A stretch of 64,000 nt of DNA from Maribellus comscasis (GCF_009762775.1 NZ_CP046401.1:2852001-2916000); one strand, 5' to 3'. Positions 9,748-19,620 are shown, counted from the stretch's first letter. The notes: generated from the letters alone by a model not told the origin. Numbers and translations are program-made.

Positions 9748-11558
9748 AATATAAAACATCAAATACGAATATTGACTATTTGAAATCCTTAATTGCGGTT
9801 TTACCCAACCGACCCGGGATATATCAGTTTCTTGATAATACGAATAAGATTATTTATATAGGAAAAGCGAAAAATCTTAAAAAGAGAGTATCCTCTTATT
9901 TTTCCAAAAGTCACGAGCACAGGAAGACTGTTTTGTTGGTGAGGAATATAGTTGATATAAAACATATGGTTGTAGAAACAGAACAGGATGCTTTACTTTT
10001 AGAAAATAATCTTATAAAAAAGTATCAGCCCAGGTATAATATTAGGCTTAAAGACGACAAAAGTTATCCCTGGATTTGTGTGAAAAATGAGCCATTTCCG
10101 CGTGTGTTTAAAACCAGAAATTTGGTTAAGGATGGTTCTAAATATTTTGGTCCTTATACTTCAATATATACGGTTAGGACTCTTTTGGAGCTTTTTAAAT
10201 CAGAATATAAATTGAGGACTTGTAATTACCAATTAAGTCGGGATAATATTGCTAGTCGTAAATTTAAAGTTTGTCTCGAATACCACATTGGTAATTGTTA
10301 TGGACCTTGCGAGGGGTTTTACCCTGAAGAAAAATATAATGAAGGTATTAACGATATAATCAATATTTTGAAAGGAAATGTTTCCGGTGTTGTTTCTCAT
10401 TTAGAAGGAATGATGGAAAAAATGTCGGAGAAACTGGATTTTGAAGAAGCTTTAAAAATAAAGGAGAAATACGATTCTTTAAAGCGTTATCAGAGCCGGT
10501 CCACTGTTGTATCGCCTAACATTACTGATGTTGACGTGTTTTCAATAGAGGAGGATGAAAAATTTGCTTTTATTAATTATTTAAAAATTATCAAAGGAGC
10601 AATAATTCAAACTTTTACGCTTGAGATAAAGAAAAGCCTGGATGAGTCGTCGAAAGATCTGTTATTAGCTGGAATTGTGGATATTAGACAAAAAATATTC
10701 AGTAATGCCAGAGAAATTTTAGTCCCATATAAGCTGGATGATGTTTTGGATGAAGTGAAATTTGTTATTCCAAAAAGAGGGGAAAAAAAGAGTTTGTTGG
10801 AATTGTCTCAACGCAATGCAAAATATTATCGGTTAGAGAAGGATAAACAAACATTTTTAAAAAATCCTAAGGTACGAGAAGAACGTATTTTGAATACGAT
10901 ACAGAAGGATTTGCAATTATCAGATCCTCCAAAAAGGATAGAATGCTTTGATAATAGTAATTTGCAGGGGTCCTACCCAGTAGCTGCTTGTGTGGTTTTT
11001 GTAAATGGAAAGCCGTATAAAAAAGATTACCGGCATTTTAATATAAAAACTGTAGAAGGGCCAAATGATTATGCTTCTATGGAGGAGGTCGTTTACAGAA
11101 GGTATAAAAGGCAAATAGAAGAAGGGAATGAATTACCGCAGTTGGTTGTTATAGATGGAGGTAAAGGTCAGTTAAGCTCAGCTGTTTTAGCACTTGATAA
11201 GCTAAACTTAAGAGGAAAAATTACAATTATTGGTATTGCTAAACGACTGGAAGAAATTTATTTTCCGGGTGATTCAGTACCTATTTATATCAATAAAAAT
11301 TCAGAAACATTAAAGGTTATTCAGTATTTGCGTGATGAAGCTCACCGGTTTGGAATTACATTTCATAGAAATAAGAGATCAGGTGATTTTGTCACATCTG
11401 AGTTAAATTCGATTGCCGGAATAGGTGAGAAAACAGCCCAAAAGTTACTTAATGATTTTAAGTCTGTTAAGCATATCAAAGGCTTGGAAAAGAAACTGTT
11501 GGTAGAGTCAGTAGGAAAAGCTAAAGCTGAAATTGTTTATCAGTATTTTCACAAATGA
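9744..11558 (+). CDS. uvrC: Excinuclease ABC subunit UvrC
   Basis: Nuclease subunit of nucleotide excision repair, making both incisions around the lesion. The 604-residue protein has the GIY-YIG domain (GIY at 25-27, YIG at 38-40 followed by KAKNLKKRV), a central UVR motif for UvrB contact near 210-245, an RNase H-like C-terminal nuclease region with CFDNSNLQGSYPVA and VIDGGKGQL, and a terminal helix-hairpin-helix (SIAGIGEKTAQKLL). The start is a TTG that overlaps the apt stop; no ATG exists before the GIY-YIG domain. The stop overlaps the mnmA start. Confidence 0.96.
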   Translation: MKYKTSNTNIDYLKSLIAVLPNRPGIYQFLDNTNKIIYIGKAKNLKKRVSSYFSKSHEHRKTVLLVRNIVDIKHMVVETEQDALLLENNLIKKYQPRYNIRLKDDKSYPWICVKNEPFPRVFKTRNLVKDGSKYFGPYTSIYTVRTLLELFKSEYKLRTCNYQLSRDNIASRKFKVCLEYHIGNCYGPCEGFYPEEKYNEGINDIINILKGNVSGVVSHLEGMMEKMSEKLDFEEALKIKEKYDSLKRYQSRSTVVSPNITDVDVFSIEEDEKFAFINYLKIIKGAIIQTFTLEIKKSLDESSKDLLLAGIVDIRQKIFSNAREILVPYKLDDVLDEVKFVIPKRGEKKSLLELSQRNAKYYRLEKDKQTFLKNPKVREERILNTIQKDLQLSDPPKRIECFDNSNLQGSYPVAACVVFVNGKPYKKDYRHFNIKTVEGPNDYASMEEVVYRRYKRQIEEGNELPQLVVIDGGKGQLSSAVLALDKLNLRGKITIIGIAKRLEEIYFPGDSVPIYINKNSETLKVIQYLRDEAHRFGITFHRNKRSGDFVTSELNSIAGIGEKTAQKLLNDFKSVKHIKGLEKKLLVESVGKAKAEIVYQYFHK

Positions 11559-12607
11559 ATAAGGGGCGCGTGTTATTGGGAATGAGTGGTGGTGTGGATA
11601 GCTCAGTTGCAGCTATGATGTTGCAGAACGATGGTTTTGAAGTTGTTGGTTTGACATTTATTTTTTCAGAACTAAAAGGACAAAATGAAATTGCAGTTAG
11701 GGAAGCGGGGAAACTTGCCGAAGAAATTGGAATAAAACATTTTGTTTGTGACCTTCGATCCGATTTTACAAAGGCGATTGTCAATTATTTTACTCAGGAA
11801 TATCAGAATGGTAGAACCCCTTTTCCCTGTGCAATATGTAATCCTGAACTTAAGTTTAAGAATTTGTTGAAGAATGCTGAAATTTACCATTGTAATTATA
11901 TCGCGACCGGACACTACGCAAGAATCAAAAAACATAACGGAAGGCAGTATATTTTTGAAGGTACAGATACTAACAAGGATCAGTCTTTCTTTTTGTGGGG
12001 CTTAGGTGAAGATGTTTTAAATAAGCTTATTTTACCTCTTGGCGGACTTAATAAGACACAGACCAGAACTTATGCTAATAGGCTGGGATTTAGTTATTTA
12101 TCTCGAAAAAAGGACAGTTTGGGTATCTGTTTTATAGAAGAAAACAATTATAGAAAATTTTTGAAGTCAAAAGGCTTAGAGTCTAAACCTGGTTATTTTG
12201 TGGACATAGGAGGAAAAGTATTAGGGAGGCACTCCGGGATACTAAATTATACAATAGGGCAGCGAAGAGGACTTGGTATTAATGCGAACAAACCAATGTT
12301 TGTTTCCGGTATTTCGGCCGCCACTAATGAAATTGTTCTTTCTGATTATGAAGATTTATATAAAAATAGGATACTTGTAAGTAATATGAAATGCATTGAT
12401 ATTCAGGAGTTTGACAAGGATAGAGTTTTCACTGTAAGAATTCGGTATCGGCTACAGAATACTCCGTGTAAAGTAGAGTTGCTTCAGAAAGGCCAGGCAA
12501 TAATTTATCTGTTGGAACCGGTTGCAATGGTTGCAAACGGACAGACCGCGGTTTTTTATGATGGAGACAGAGTGGTTGGAGGCGGTTTTATTGAAAGTTC
12601 CGAGTAG
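11555..12607 (+). CDS. mnmA: tRNA-specific 2-thiouridylase MnmA
   Basis: Adds sulfur to position 2 of U34 in Lys, Glu and Gln tRNAs, the companion modification to the one made by MnmG. The PP-loop SGGVDSS is at residues 11-17. The two catalytic cysteines are in PFPCAICNPELKF and SLGICFIEE, and the family signatures TGHYARI, DQSFFLWG and YTIGQRRGLG are present. ATG overlaps the uvrC stop by 4 bases. It is convergent with rsgA, directly abutting it with no spacer. Confidence 0.94.
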   Translation: MNKGRVLLGMSGGVDSSVAAMMLQNDGFEVVGLTFIFSELKGQNEIAVREAGKLAEEIGIKHFVCDLRSDFTKAIVNYFTQEYQNGRTPFPCAICNPELKFKNLLKNAEIYHCNYIATGHYARIKKHNGRQYIFEGTDTNKDQSFFLWGLGEDVLNKLILPLGGLNKTQTRTYANRLGFSYLSRKKDSLGICFIEENNYRKFLKSKGLESKPGYFVDIGGKVLGRHSGILNYTIGQRRGLGINANKPMFVSGISAATNEIVLSDYEDLYKNRILVSNMKCIDIQEFDKDRVFTVRIRYRLQNTPCKVELLQKGQAIIYLLEPVAMVANGQTAVFYDGDRVVGGGFIESSE

Positions 12608-13558
12608 TTAAAAAGCCGGACGATATTTGTCGTCTGATTCCAATAATCCTAAATAGCTGATAAATCTTGAAGGCGCAACTTCACCCTTTTCTACTGCTTG
12701 TTTAACAGCACATCCCGGTTCGTGTGTGTGCGAGCAGTTGTTATATTGGCACTTTTCTGATAGTTTAAATATTTCAGGGAAATAGTGTGATATCTCCCAG
12801 GCTTCCATATCAAGCATACCAAAACCTTTTATTCCCGGAGTATCAATGATGTATCCTCCAGAATCTAATTTATAGAGGGTTGAGTATGTAGTGGTGTGTT
12901 TTCCGGTTTTGTGAACATCGGAAATTTGCTTTGTTTTTATATTTAGATCCGGCTGGATAAGGTTTATTAGTGTTGATTTTCCAACACCGCTGTGACCGTT
13001 GATGACATTGGTTTTGTTTGCGATTGCTTGTTTTAATTCTTCAATTCCTACCCTATTTTCAGCTGATGTTGCTAAACACTTATAGCCAATATTTTTGTAG
13101 ATTCTGATGTATTCTTTTAACTCTGCCGTCTGTTTGTCGTCGTATCTGTCTGTTTTATTGAAAACCAGGAGTACGGGAATTCGGTAAGCTTCTGCCGACG
13201 CTAAATATCTGTCGATAAATGTAGTGGTTGTTATCGGGTAATTTATGGTAGCGATTAGAATGGCTTGGTCTATATTGGCCGCAATAATATGCGATTGTTT
13301 GGAAAGATTTGGTGACCTACGAGCAATGTAATTTTTTCGTTCTGAAATCGCAGTTATTAAACCAATATTTTGGGCGTCAGTTTCGGATGAGTTTGGAAGG
13401 GTTTTAAAATCAACAAAATCTCCAACGGCGACAGGATTGGTACTTTTTATTCCCTTAATACGAAAATTTCCTTTGATTTTACAGTCAAAAATTTTTCCGC
13501 TTTTTGATTCTACGGTATACCAGCTTCCTGTCGATTTTATTACTAATCCTTTTTCCAA
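12608..13558 (-). CDS. rsgA: Ribosome small-subunit GTPase RsgA
   Basis: Late-stage 30S assembly GTPase. The 316-residue protein has the expected order: N-terminal OB-fold, circularly permuted GTPase with NKTD (G4) at 134-137 before GHSGVGKST (G1) at 188-196, then DTPGIKGFG (G3), and a zinc-binding end with the CQYNNCSHTHEPGC pattern. It abuts mnmA tail to tail. Confidence 0.95.
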   Translation of the reverse strand: MEKGLVIKSTGSWYTVESKSGKIFDCKIKGNFRIKGIKSTNPVAVGDFVDFKTLPNSSETDAQNIGLITAISERKNYIARRSPNLSKQSHIIAANIDQAILIATINYPITTTTFIDRYLASAEAYRIPVLLVFNKTDRYDDKQTAELKEYIRIYKNIGYKCLATSAENRVGIEELKQAIANKTNVINGHSGVGKSTLINLIQPDLNIKTKQISDVHKTGKHTTTYSTLYKLDSGGYIIDTPGIKGFGMLDMEAWEISHYFPEIFKLSEKCQYNNCSHTHEPGCAVKQAVEKGEVAPSRFISYLGLLESDDKYRPAF

Positions 13559-13624
13559 ACCTTTACATATTTGTTAATGCAAAAATAGCATATTCGTTAA
13601 AAACGAAAAAAGAGGATAGTTTTT

Positions 13625-13640
13625 GTTTTCACGTGGAACA
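13625..13640. promoter_or_regulatory. parS-like site, 14 of 16 matches
   Basis: GTTTTCACGTGGAACA between the 5' end of rsgA and the 3' end of tdh, in an 88-base gap. It keeps the CACGTG core and one full half-site (GTGNAACA), with the two outermost bases of the other half changed. The position outside coding sequence and the perfect site 4.4 kb away support ParB binding. Confidence 0.6.
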
Positions 13641-13646
13641 ATTTAG

Positions 13647-14675
13647 TTATTCCCAGTTTAAGATTACTTTTCCACAATTTCCTTCCTCCATTATGTTAAA
13701 TGCTTTTTGGAAATCATCTGCTGAAAAGCGGTGTGTGATAACGGGCGAAATGTCAAGTCCGGTGGTTAACATCATTTCCATATGATACCAGGTTTCGTAC
13801 ATCTCCCTCCCATAAATTCCTTTTAGTGTTAATCCTTTGAAAATGAGTTTACTCCAGTTGATTTGAGTGTTTTGTGGAAGTAATCCGAGCAAACTGATTT
13901 TACCTCCGTTATACATGTGGTTAACCATATCGTTAAAAGCTGCCGGAGAGCCGGAGCACTCTAGTCCTATATCAAAACCTGCTACCATATCGTGTTTTTC
14001 CATGGCTTCCCTGATACTTTCCTTTGTAGGATCAATCACACGGGTAGCTCCCATTTTGCGAGCTAAATCGCGGCGAAATTTGCTTAAATCAGTGCCTATA
14101 ATATTTCTGGCTCCGGCAAATTTGCAAATTGCTGTGGCCATGGCGCCAATTGGGCCGCCAATACCGGTAATTAATACATCTTCACCAAGTAATGGGAATG
14201 AAAGTGCGGTATGTGTGGCGTTTCCCATCGGATCCATAATTGCCATAATTTCGTCAGGAATCCGCTTATCTATGTGTAAAACGTTCTTTGCCGGAACAGA
14301 AATGTATTCCGCAAAGCCCCCGTCCTGATGTACACCAATCCCAATGGTGTTATCGCAGATATGTTGTCTTCCACGCCGGCAATTGCGACAAAATCCACAG
14401 GAAATATGTCCTTCCACAGTCACCCGTTCGCCAATTTTCACCCGATCAACTTCGGAGCCAACTTCAACCACAGTTCCCATATATTCGTGCCCAATAACTA
14501 CCGGAGTTTTTATGGTTTGTTGTGCCCACTCATCCCATTTGTAAATATGTAAATCGGTTCCGCAAACAGCGGAATATTTTACTTTTAACAACACATCGTT
14601 CGGACCAACTTTTGGAATTGGAACTTCTTCCATCCAGATACCTTTTTCAGGTTTACTTTTTACCAGAGCTTTCAT
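13647..14675 (-). CDS. tdh: L-threonine 3-dehydrogenase
   Basis: Zinc-dependent NAD enzyme oxidising threonine to 2-amino-3-ketobutyrate. Catalytic zinc ligands C38, H63 and E64 (in VCGTDLH and GHEYMG) and structural zinc cysteines C93, C96, C99 and C107 lie at the same numbers as in the E. coli enzyme. The 342-residue length fits. The usual partner kbl (glycine C-acetyltransferase) is not adjacent. Confidence 0.93.
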   Translation of the reverse strand: MKALVKSKPEKGIWMEEVPIPKVGPNDVLLKVKYSAVCGTDLHIYKWDEWAQQTIKTPVVIGHEYMGTVVEVGSEVDRVKIGERVTVEGHISCGFCRNCRRGRQHICDNTIGIGVHQDGGFAEYISVPAKNVLHIDKRIPDEIMAIMDPMGNATHTALSFPLLGEDVLITGIGGPIGAMATAICKFAGARNIIGTDLSKFRRDLARKMGATRVIDPTKESIREAMEKHDMVAGFDIGLECSGSPAAFNDMVNHMYNGGKISLLGLLPQNTQINWSKLIFKGLTLKGIYGREMYETWYHMEMMLTTGLDISPVITHRFSADDFQKAFNIMEEGNCGKVILNWE

Positions 14676-14786
14676 TGTATTATAGAAATTTTATGTTTGC
14701 AAGATAAAACAAAAAAATCCGCAAAATGATAACTAAAATCAGATTATAGAATATGACTCAATTTTAACTTTTTGTTTTTTAGTTAG

Positions 14787-16013
14787 TTATGAGTCAGACC
14801 GTAATAAATATTTATTAGAAATAAATTTGACGGGAAACAAAGGAGCCAAAAATCCGATAAGCAAAACTACGGCGAAAATAAGAACAACATCGGTTGAAAT
14901 AATACGAACCGGGTAAGCTGAGATTACAAATGAACCATTTTGCGGTAGTTTCATAAAGCTAAATTCGATTTGTAACCAACAGATAAAAAGCCCTAAAACA
15001 GTACCAATTACTGCGCCTAAAACTGAAATCAACCATCCTTCAAACAGGAAAATCCGGCGTATTAATTTTGAAGTAGCACCCATACTTTTGAGAATGGCAA
15101 TATCTTCTTTTTTGTCGATAATCAGCATAGAAAGACTACTGAGTACATTAAAAGAAGCAATGACAAGAATAAATACAAGAATTAAATAAACAACAGCTTT
15201 TTCAGATCTCATTGTTTTGTTTAGGGAATCGTGTTGCTGGTATTTGTTTTTCACGTGGAACTTTTCCCCGAGAATGTCCTGAATTTCTTTCTGCACGGCA
15301 CCTACCCTCGCATTTTTGTCTATTCCAAGTTCAATGGATGAAATGTTTGAGCCACTTTCAAACAAATCTTTTGCAAAATCGAAAGGAACCAAAACATATT
15401 TGGAGTCTACTTCTTCCAGAACGGCAAAAATTCCGGATGGAAAAATTGAGTTGTAATTGATAGCACGGGCAGGATTTATTTTTATCTGACGTCCTTTTTT
15501 GGGAACAATTATACGGATGGGATCGATGAATGTAAGTCCGATACCAAGATTGTATGCAACTCCCTGGCCAACAACCGCATATTTGGTTCCTTTGTCATTC
15601 AGGATAAATTCACCATCAACAATTAAACTATCAATATTTGTATAGCTTGCATAGTTTTGAGGTATGCCTTTTATGGTAGCAAAATATTGCTGGCTGCCAT
15701 ATTTTAACATGGCTGATTCTTCAATAATCTCGGCATAATGCAGGATCCCGGGGATGTTTTTAATTGCATCAGCATCAATTTCCGAGGAATCAAACATTTT
15801 TCCTTCCACAGGAGTAACTTTCAGATCGGCGTCGAAACTGCTAAAAAAGTAATTTATCAGGCTGCTAAAACCGTTCATTACCGAAAGAACGATTATTAAA
15901 GCCATCGTTCCCACGATAATACCGCTTATTGATATTCCTGATATTAAGTTAATTATATTCTGTTTCTTTTTTGAAATCAGATACCGTTTTGCGATATAAA
16001 GCGGAAGATTCAA
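14787..16013 (-). CDS. LolC/LolE-type ABC transporter permease (FtsX family)
   Basis: Membrane subunit of a lipoprotein-release-type ABC transporter. The 408-residue protein opens with NLPLYIAKRYLISKKKQNIINLI and a first membrane helix (about 22-46), then a long periplasmic domain, and three helices near the C-terminus (about 275-300, 320-345, 370-395) with the FtsX-like segment LSSLSMLIIDKKEDIAILKSMGA. The ATP-binding partner LolD is not in the window. rbfA lies 49 bases upstream on the same strand. A parS-like sequence sits inside this gene. Confidence 0.88.
   Translation of the reverse strand: MNLPLYIAKRYLISKKKQNIINLISGISISGIIVGTMALIIVLSVMNGFSSLINYFFSSFDADLKVTPVEGKMFDSSEIDADAIKNIPGILHYAEIIEESAMLKYGSQQYFATIKGIPQNYASYTNIDSLIVDGEFILNDKGTKYAVVGQGVAYNLGIGLTFIDPIRIIVPKKGRQIKINPARAINYNSIFPSGIFAVLEEVDSKYVLVPFDFAKDLFESGSNISSIELGIDKNARVGAVQKEIQDILGEKFHVKNKYQQHDSLNKTMRSEKAVVYLILVFILVIASFNVLSSLSMLIIDKKEDIAILKSMGATSKLIRRIFLFEGWLISVLGAVIGTVLGLFICWLQIEFSFMKLPQNGSFVISAYPVRIISTDVVLIFAVVLLIGFLAPLFPVKFISNKYLLRSDS
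15247..15262. promoter_or_regulatory. parS-like site inside a coding region, 14 of 16 matches
   Basis: TTTTTCACGTGGAACT within the LolC/E-type permease gene. The CACGTG core and seven of eight bases of each half-site agree with TGTTNCACGTGNAACA. Coding-region parS sites are common in other bacteria. It is the third such site in about 6 kb. Confidence 0.5.
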
Positions 16014-16062
16014 TATGGATATTTTTTAATTTAACGGGTAATAATTGAAAATATTTGAAAAC

Positions 16063-16407
16063 CTACGACTTTAGTAATTTATCAATGTTATCGATATAAT
16101 CGAGGCTGTCGTCAATATAAAATTCAAGTTCGGGAATCACCCTCAGGCTTTTACCCACTTTCCGACCCAATTCTCCTCGTATTTGTTTACCCTGTAGTTT
16201 CAGGTCTGAAAGAATTTCGTCCCCAAATTCGGAAGGAAAGATGCTAAGGTAAATGCGTGCAATACCCAGGTCTTTTGTAACTCTTACAACAGTTACCGTA
16301 ATTAGTTTTCCAGTGTATTTCGATTTGTTTATTTTTAGAAGTATTTCTGCCATTTCACGCTGAACCAACCTTGATATCTTATTCTGACGTGTGCTAAATT
16401 GTTCCAT
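16063..16407 (-). CDS. rbfA: Ribosome-binding factor A
   Basis: Cold-associated 30S maturation factor that binds near the 5' helix of 16S rRNA. The 114-residue protein has the family layout: SRLVQREMAEILLK at the start, VTKDLGIARIYLSIFP in the middle, and RVIPELEFYIDDSLDYIDNIDKLL at the end. It precedes the LolC/E-type permease gene and is probably cotranscribed with it. Confidence 0.93.
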   Translation of the reverse strand: MEQFSTRQNKISRLVQREMAEILLKINKSKYTGKLITVTVVRVTKDLGIARIYLSIFPSEFGDEILSDLKLQGKQIRGELGRKVGKSLRVIPELEFYIDDSLDYIDNIDKLLKS

Positions 16408-16519
16408 AATTGGATATAAAATTAATTTGTTTCAAAACATTGATCGGGTCAAAATTACAGAAAATAGTTAGAACAAGCAGAAAAGATTAAAGGCAGAAGG
16501 AGAAACCTGGAAAAACCGT

Positions 16520-18034
16520 TTAGTTGTTTGATGTTATTGTTTTTATAGCATTTATCAAATTTTCGTCGGGTTTAATAATGTTGTAATTCTCCCAGAATTT
16601 TTCATCATATTCATTAATAAGCTCAACAAAAATATCGCTTTGATTTATAGATTCATTTCTTGTAAACCTTTTGACTTCAGTTTTATTTATATCGGTAACC
16701 AGCAGATCCGAAACACTATGATACTCTGAATTTACGTTATCGCGTTTACTTTTCACTTTTATTTTGACCGAGGCTTTAGCGTTAGCCAAATGCCATTTTC
16801 CACTGTATTGCTGATAATTTACTTCGTACTTTACATCGGTTGGTTTTGCTTTCACCCGCCGCGGTTTCTTTTTAATCATTACACTTTCAGCGGTTTTTAG
16901 TCCTTCTTTATTTAATTGAAACCTGGCATGTAAAACAGCAAATGTTTCACGATGAACATACATTTCGCCTACAAACAGAGGAAAGATTTGATTGGAAGTG
17001 GGCTTAAATTCCAATACATAAACTGGATAGTCGTTGTACCAGACTACTTTTTTTATATTGTATTTGTATAAATGTTCAAACTCTCCATCAATAAAAGACT
17101 CCATGTTTTTGATTACATCGAGTTTTGTAATTGTAAACGGTCCACCCTGCAATTTAAAATTTAACCATTGAAACGGTTGTACATCAGGGCTTCTTCTTCC
17201 TTTTAAAAGCCGGACTAAATCGTCGCGGAAAAGATTTATATAGGAAGCTTTTAAAATTTCAACAATGGCTTCTGATATATTAACATAATTTTTATCTTGT
17301 TTTATTGTTTCACGATAAAAAGCGGTCATCAGACGGTTATTGTCGCTGTAATTTTTGGAAATGTTGTTTCTTATATTTTTAAGCAGTTTATCCGGTGTGA
17401 TTGCTGTGACTTTAACTTCGCGAATCCTAATAGAAACGGGATTCATGATAAATAAATCTTCGTCAAGCAGTTCAAAAGCTGGAAGTTCTATCTGTTCGTA
17501 ACCCATACATGAAATGATAACGGTGTCTTTGATATTACCCGGATGGACTTTTAAAAGAAATTCTCCATCAATATTGGTAATGGTGCCAATTGGTTTATTG
17601 AGTAATGAAACAGATGCGTAAGGAATTGGTTCTTCTTTTTTATCTTCAATTATTTTTCCCGACAGAAAGAAATATTTTACAGGAATCGAATCTTGTTTTT
17701 CTTCTGGTTGCTTATAATCAGTATTTTCAGAAATAATGATTTGATTTTCGCGTTCAGAAAAGCGGAATTTTTTTGTGCCAAAAAGTTCGCTTAAAACAGT
17801 AAACAGGGATTTGTCAGCTGCTTCGATGTTGTATTTTTTTTCTGCATCGATAACTGATGCGTCGTAGGAAAAAAACACACCGGCCTGCCAGCTTAGCTGG
17901 TTTAATATATTTGAGAGCGTTTGGTTATTTTGGACGATAGTAACGCGTTTTTCTAAAACAGAACCATCCTGTTGTCCGTAAATGGAACTGGAAAACAGGA
18001 TGGCCAGTAATATGCTAACTTTAACTTTGAGCAT
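16520..18034 (-). CDS. STN-domain plus CarboxypepD_reg-like exported protein
   Basis: Function unknown. The 504-residue protein has a signal peptide (SSSIYGQ end, about residue 21), an STN-like segment (about 28-105: two beta-alpha-beta units around NQTLSNILNQLSWQAGVFFSYD), a carboxypeptidase-regulatory-like beta-sandwich (about 125-205, LSGKIIEDKKEEPIPYASVS ... GTITNIDGEFLLKV), and a C-terminal 300 residues like the DUF5686-type proteins that often follow such domains. In TonB receptors STN and the beta-sandwich sit in front of a barrel; here no plug or barrel follows. It is the last gene of the sigma/FecR operon; its ATG shares one base with the previous stop (TAATG). Confidence 0.72.
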   Translation of the reverse strand: MLKVKVSILLAILFSSSIYGQQDGSVLEKRVTIVQNNQTLSNILNQLSWQAGVFFSYDASVIDAEKKYNIEAADKSLFTVLSELFGTKKFRFSERENQIIISENTDYKQPEEKQDSIPVKYFFLSGKIIEDKKEEPIPYASVSLLNKPIGTITNIDGEFLLKVHPGNIKDTVIISCMGYEQIELPAFELLDEDLFIMNPVSIRIREVKVTAITPDKLLKNIRNNISKNYSDNNRLMTAFYRETIKQDKNYVNISEAIVEILKASYINLFRDDLVRLLKGRRSPDVQPFQWLNFKLQGGPFTITKLDVIKNMESFIDGEFEHLYKYNIKKVVWYNDYPVYVLEFKPTSNQIFPLFVGEMYVHRETFAVLHARFQLNKEGLKTAESVMIKKKPRRVKAKPTDVKYEVNYQQYSGKWHLANAKASVKIKVKSKRDNVNSEYHSVSDLLVTDINKTEVKRFTRNESINQSDIFVELINEYDEKFWENYNIIKPDENLINAIKTITSNN

Positions 18035-19599
18035 TAAAACATCTTTTTCAACTCAAAAGAAGTTTTAAATTCCTCTCCGTCTCTCAGAACTTTCACCTTG
18101 ATCTTTTTATTTTCTCTACTTTGTAACAATAAGTTGATATCGTTTAATTCCAACGATTGGTGGTTGCTGCTGTTTATCGATAAAATCTGGTCGTTTTCCT
18201 TTAACCCGGCATAAAATGCAGGTGAATTTTCCTGGATGCTTGTAATGGTAAAAATTGGTAACCCGGGCATTGGATTAATGATTTCCATACCACTCATATT
18301 GTAATTAAAATCATCTTTAATTTTATGAGTTGGGCGTAAAGTAAGGCGGCTGTTTCTGTAATCAATAGTAACCCTAAATCGACGCAAAATTTCAGCACCA
18401 ATGGTTCCGTTCCTGTCGTTCGAAGAAATCAGCTGGTCGATTAATTCTGAGTTGGGAAATGCTACTATCGGTTTGGGCAACACCAGCGGACCAACCCAAA
18501 TTCCGTCAATTCTTCCTTTTACTCCATACAAATCACCGTTTAATCCTCTTCCTAAAAATGTTTCAATATGGTTTTGCGGCAAGTCAATACGTGAATCTGA
18601 TTTTTCAGACAACCAGATTGCATCGCTCGCTCCGGTGTCAACCAGCAGTTTTACAGGAACTTCTTTTAGCTCGTCGGTAACAATACTGGTTCTAACAAAA
18701 GGTTTGTTTCCATCAAACATGAGGGGGAGGACAATGTCTTTTCTTCTGTCGCGGTATTTGTAATATTCCGGTCTGTTTAGCGTAATTTGTTCATTTAAGT
18801 AGTCAATTTCAACCACATAATCTTTGAATAAATTGAAACCGATAAGACCATGAACCGGAATTCCAAGCATATGTGAAATCTGGAAGTTTTCGTCTATAAT
18901 CATTTGAACTTCCTGATTTCGTGCTGTGAGCCCGTCAATACTAAGGGAATTGTTTCCTGAACGGTATGCCGTCAACTCCTCCCCCTCTCCCAATCCTTTG
19001 ATTTGGATCGGCATCATATAATTCAGGTTCAATTTGTTTACAAAGGGCAACTCGGTAATAATCGGGTGGCGAACACCTGTATCGAGAATAAAATTTAATG
19101 TGTCTGAATCATTGATATTTACCGGGATGATGATGAGATTACTCGCAGATTTAAATTTTACGGTAATCGATTTTTTTCGCGGATCATCAAATAAAAATCC
19201 CCTGTTGTTTCCAAAAAATTGTTGCGAACTTTCTTCAAAATCAATACTTTGTTCCAGCGGAACATAGTCGCGAACAACCAGTATATTATCTTCAATTTCG
19301 AAAAGGAGATAAAAGTCTTTCATCAGTTTGTCGAGAACAAATTTAATGGGTTTGTTCGATACGTTTAAGCTGATTTTTTTGTCTTCAACAATACTTGAAT
19401 TATAGGAGTAATCGAGATTGAGATAATCACATATTTTCTCAATCACGTCAGCCAAAGGCTCGTCTTCTGCATAAATACTGATATTTTGATCCAGAGCCTG
19501 TGTTTTGGTTTCTTGTGCGAGCAGTGTTTTGGGAATAAAAGCCATTATTGCAATCGCAAATATGGTTGTTATACCTATTTTTTTTATTAGAGTTTTCAT
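18034..19599 (-). CDS. STN-domain aspartyl protease with C-terminal PDZ
   Basis: Likely an exported retropepsin/pepsin-like protease. Signal peptide to about residue 28, STN-like domain at about 35-115 (NISIYAEDEPLADVIEKIC), then two half-protease units each with a DTG motif: FILDTGVRHPI near 170 and LLVDTGASDAIWLS near 323. The C-terminal 75 residues form a PDZ domain (GLPIFTITSIQENSPAFYAGLKENDQI). Two DTG loops in one chain would make a complete active site. It lies between fecR and the STN/CarboxypepD_reg gene. Regulated proteolysis in surface signalling is an inference from position and domains only. Confidence 0.78.
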   Translation of the reverse strand: MKTLIKKIGITTIFAIAIMAFIPKTLLAQETKTQALDQNISIYAEDEPLADVIEKICDYLNLDYSYNSSIVEDKKISLNVSNKPIKFVLDKLMKDFYLLFEIEDNILVVRDYVPLEQSIDFEESSQQFFGNNRGFLFDDPRKKSITVKFKSASNLIIIPVNINDSDTLNFILDTGVRHPIITELPFVNKLNLNYMMPIQIKGLGEGEELTAYRSGNNSLSIDGLTARNQEVQMIIDENFQISHMLGIPVHGLIGFNLFKDYVVEIDYLNEQITLNRPEYYKYRDRRKDIVLPLMFDGNKPFVRTSIVTDELKEVPVKLLVDTGASDAIWLSEKSDSRIDLPQNHIETFLGRGLNGDLYGVKGRIDGIWVGPLVLPKPIVAFPNSELIDQLISSNDRNGTIGAEILRRFRVTIDYRNSRLTLRPTHKIKDDFNYNMSGMEIINPMPGLPIFTITSIQENSPAFYAGLKENDQILSINSSNHQSLELNDINLLLQSRENKKIKVKVLRDGEEFKTSFELKKMF

Positions 19600-19620
19600 G
19601 TCTTTAAGGCTTTATCTGTT

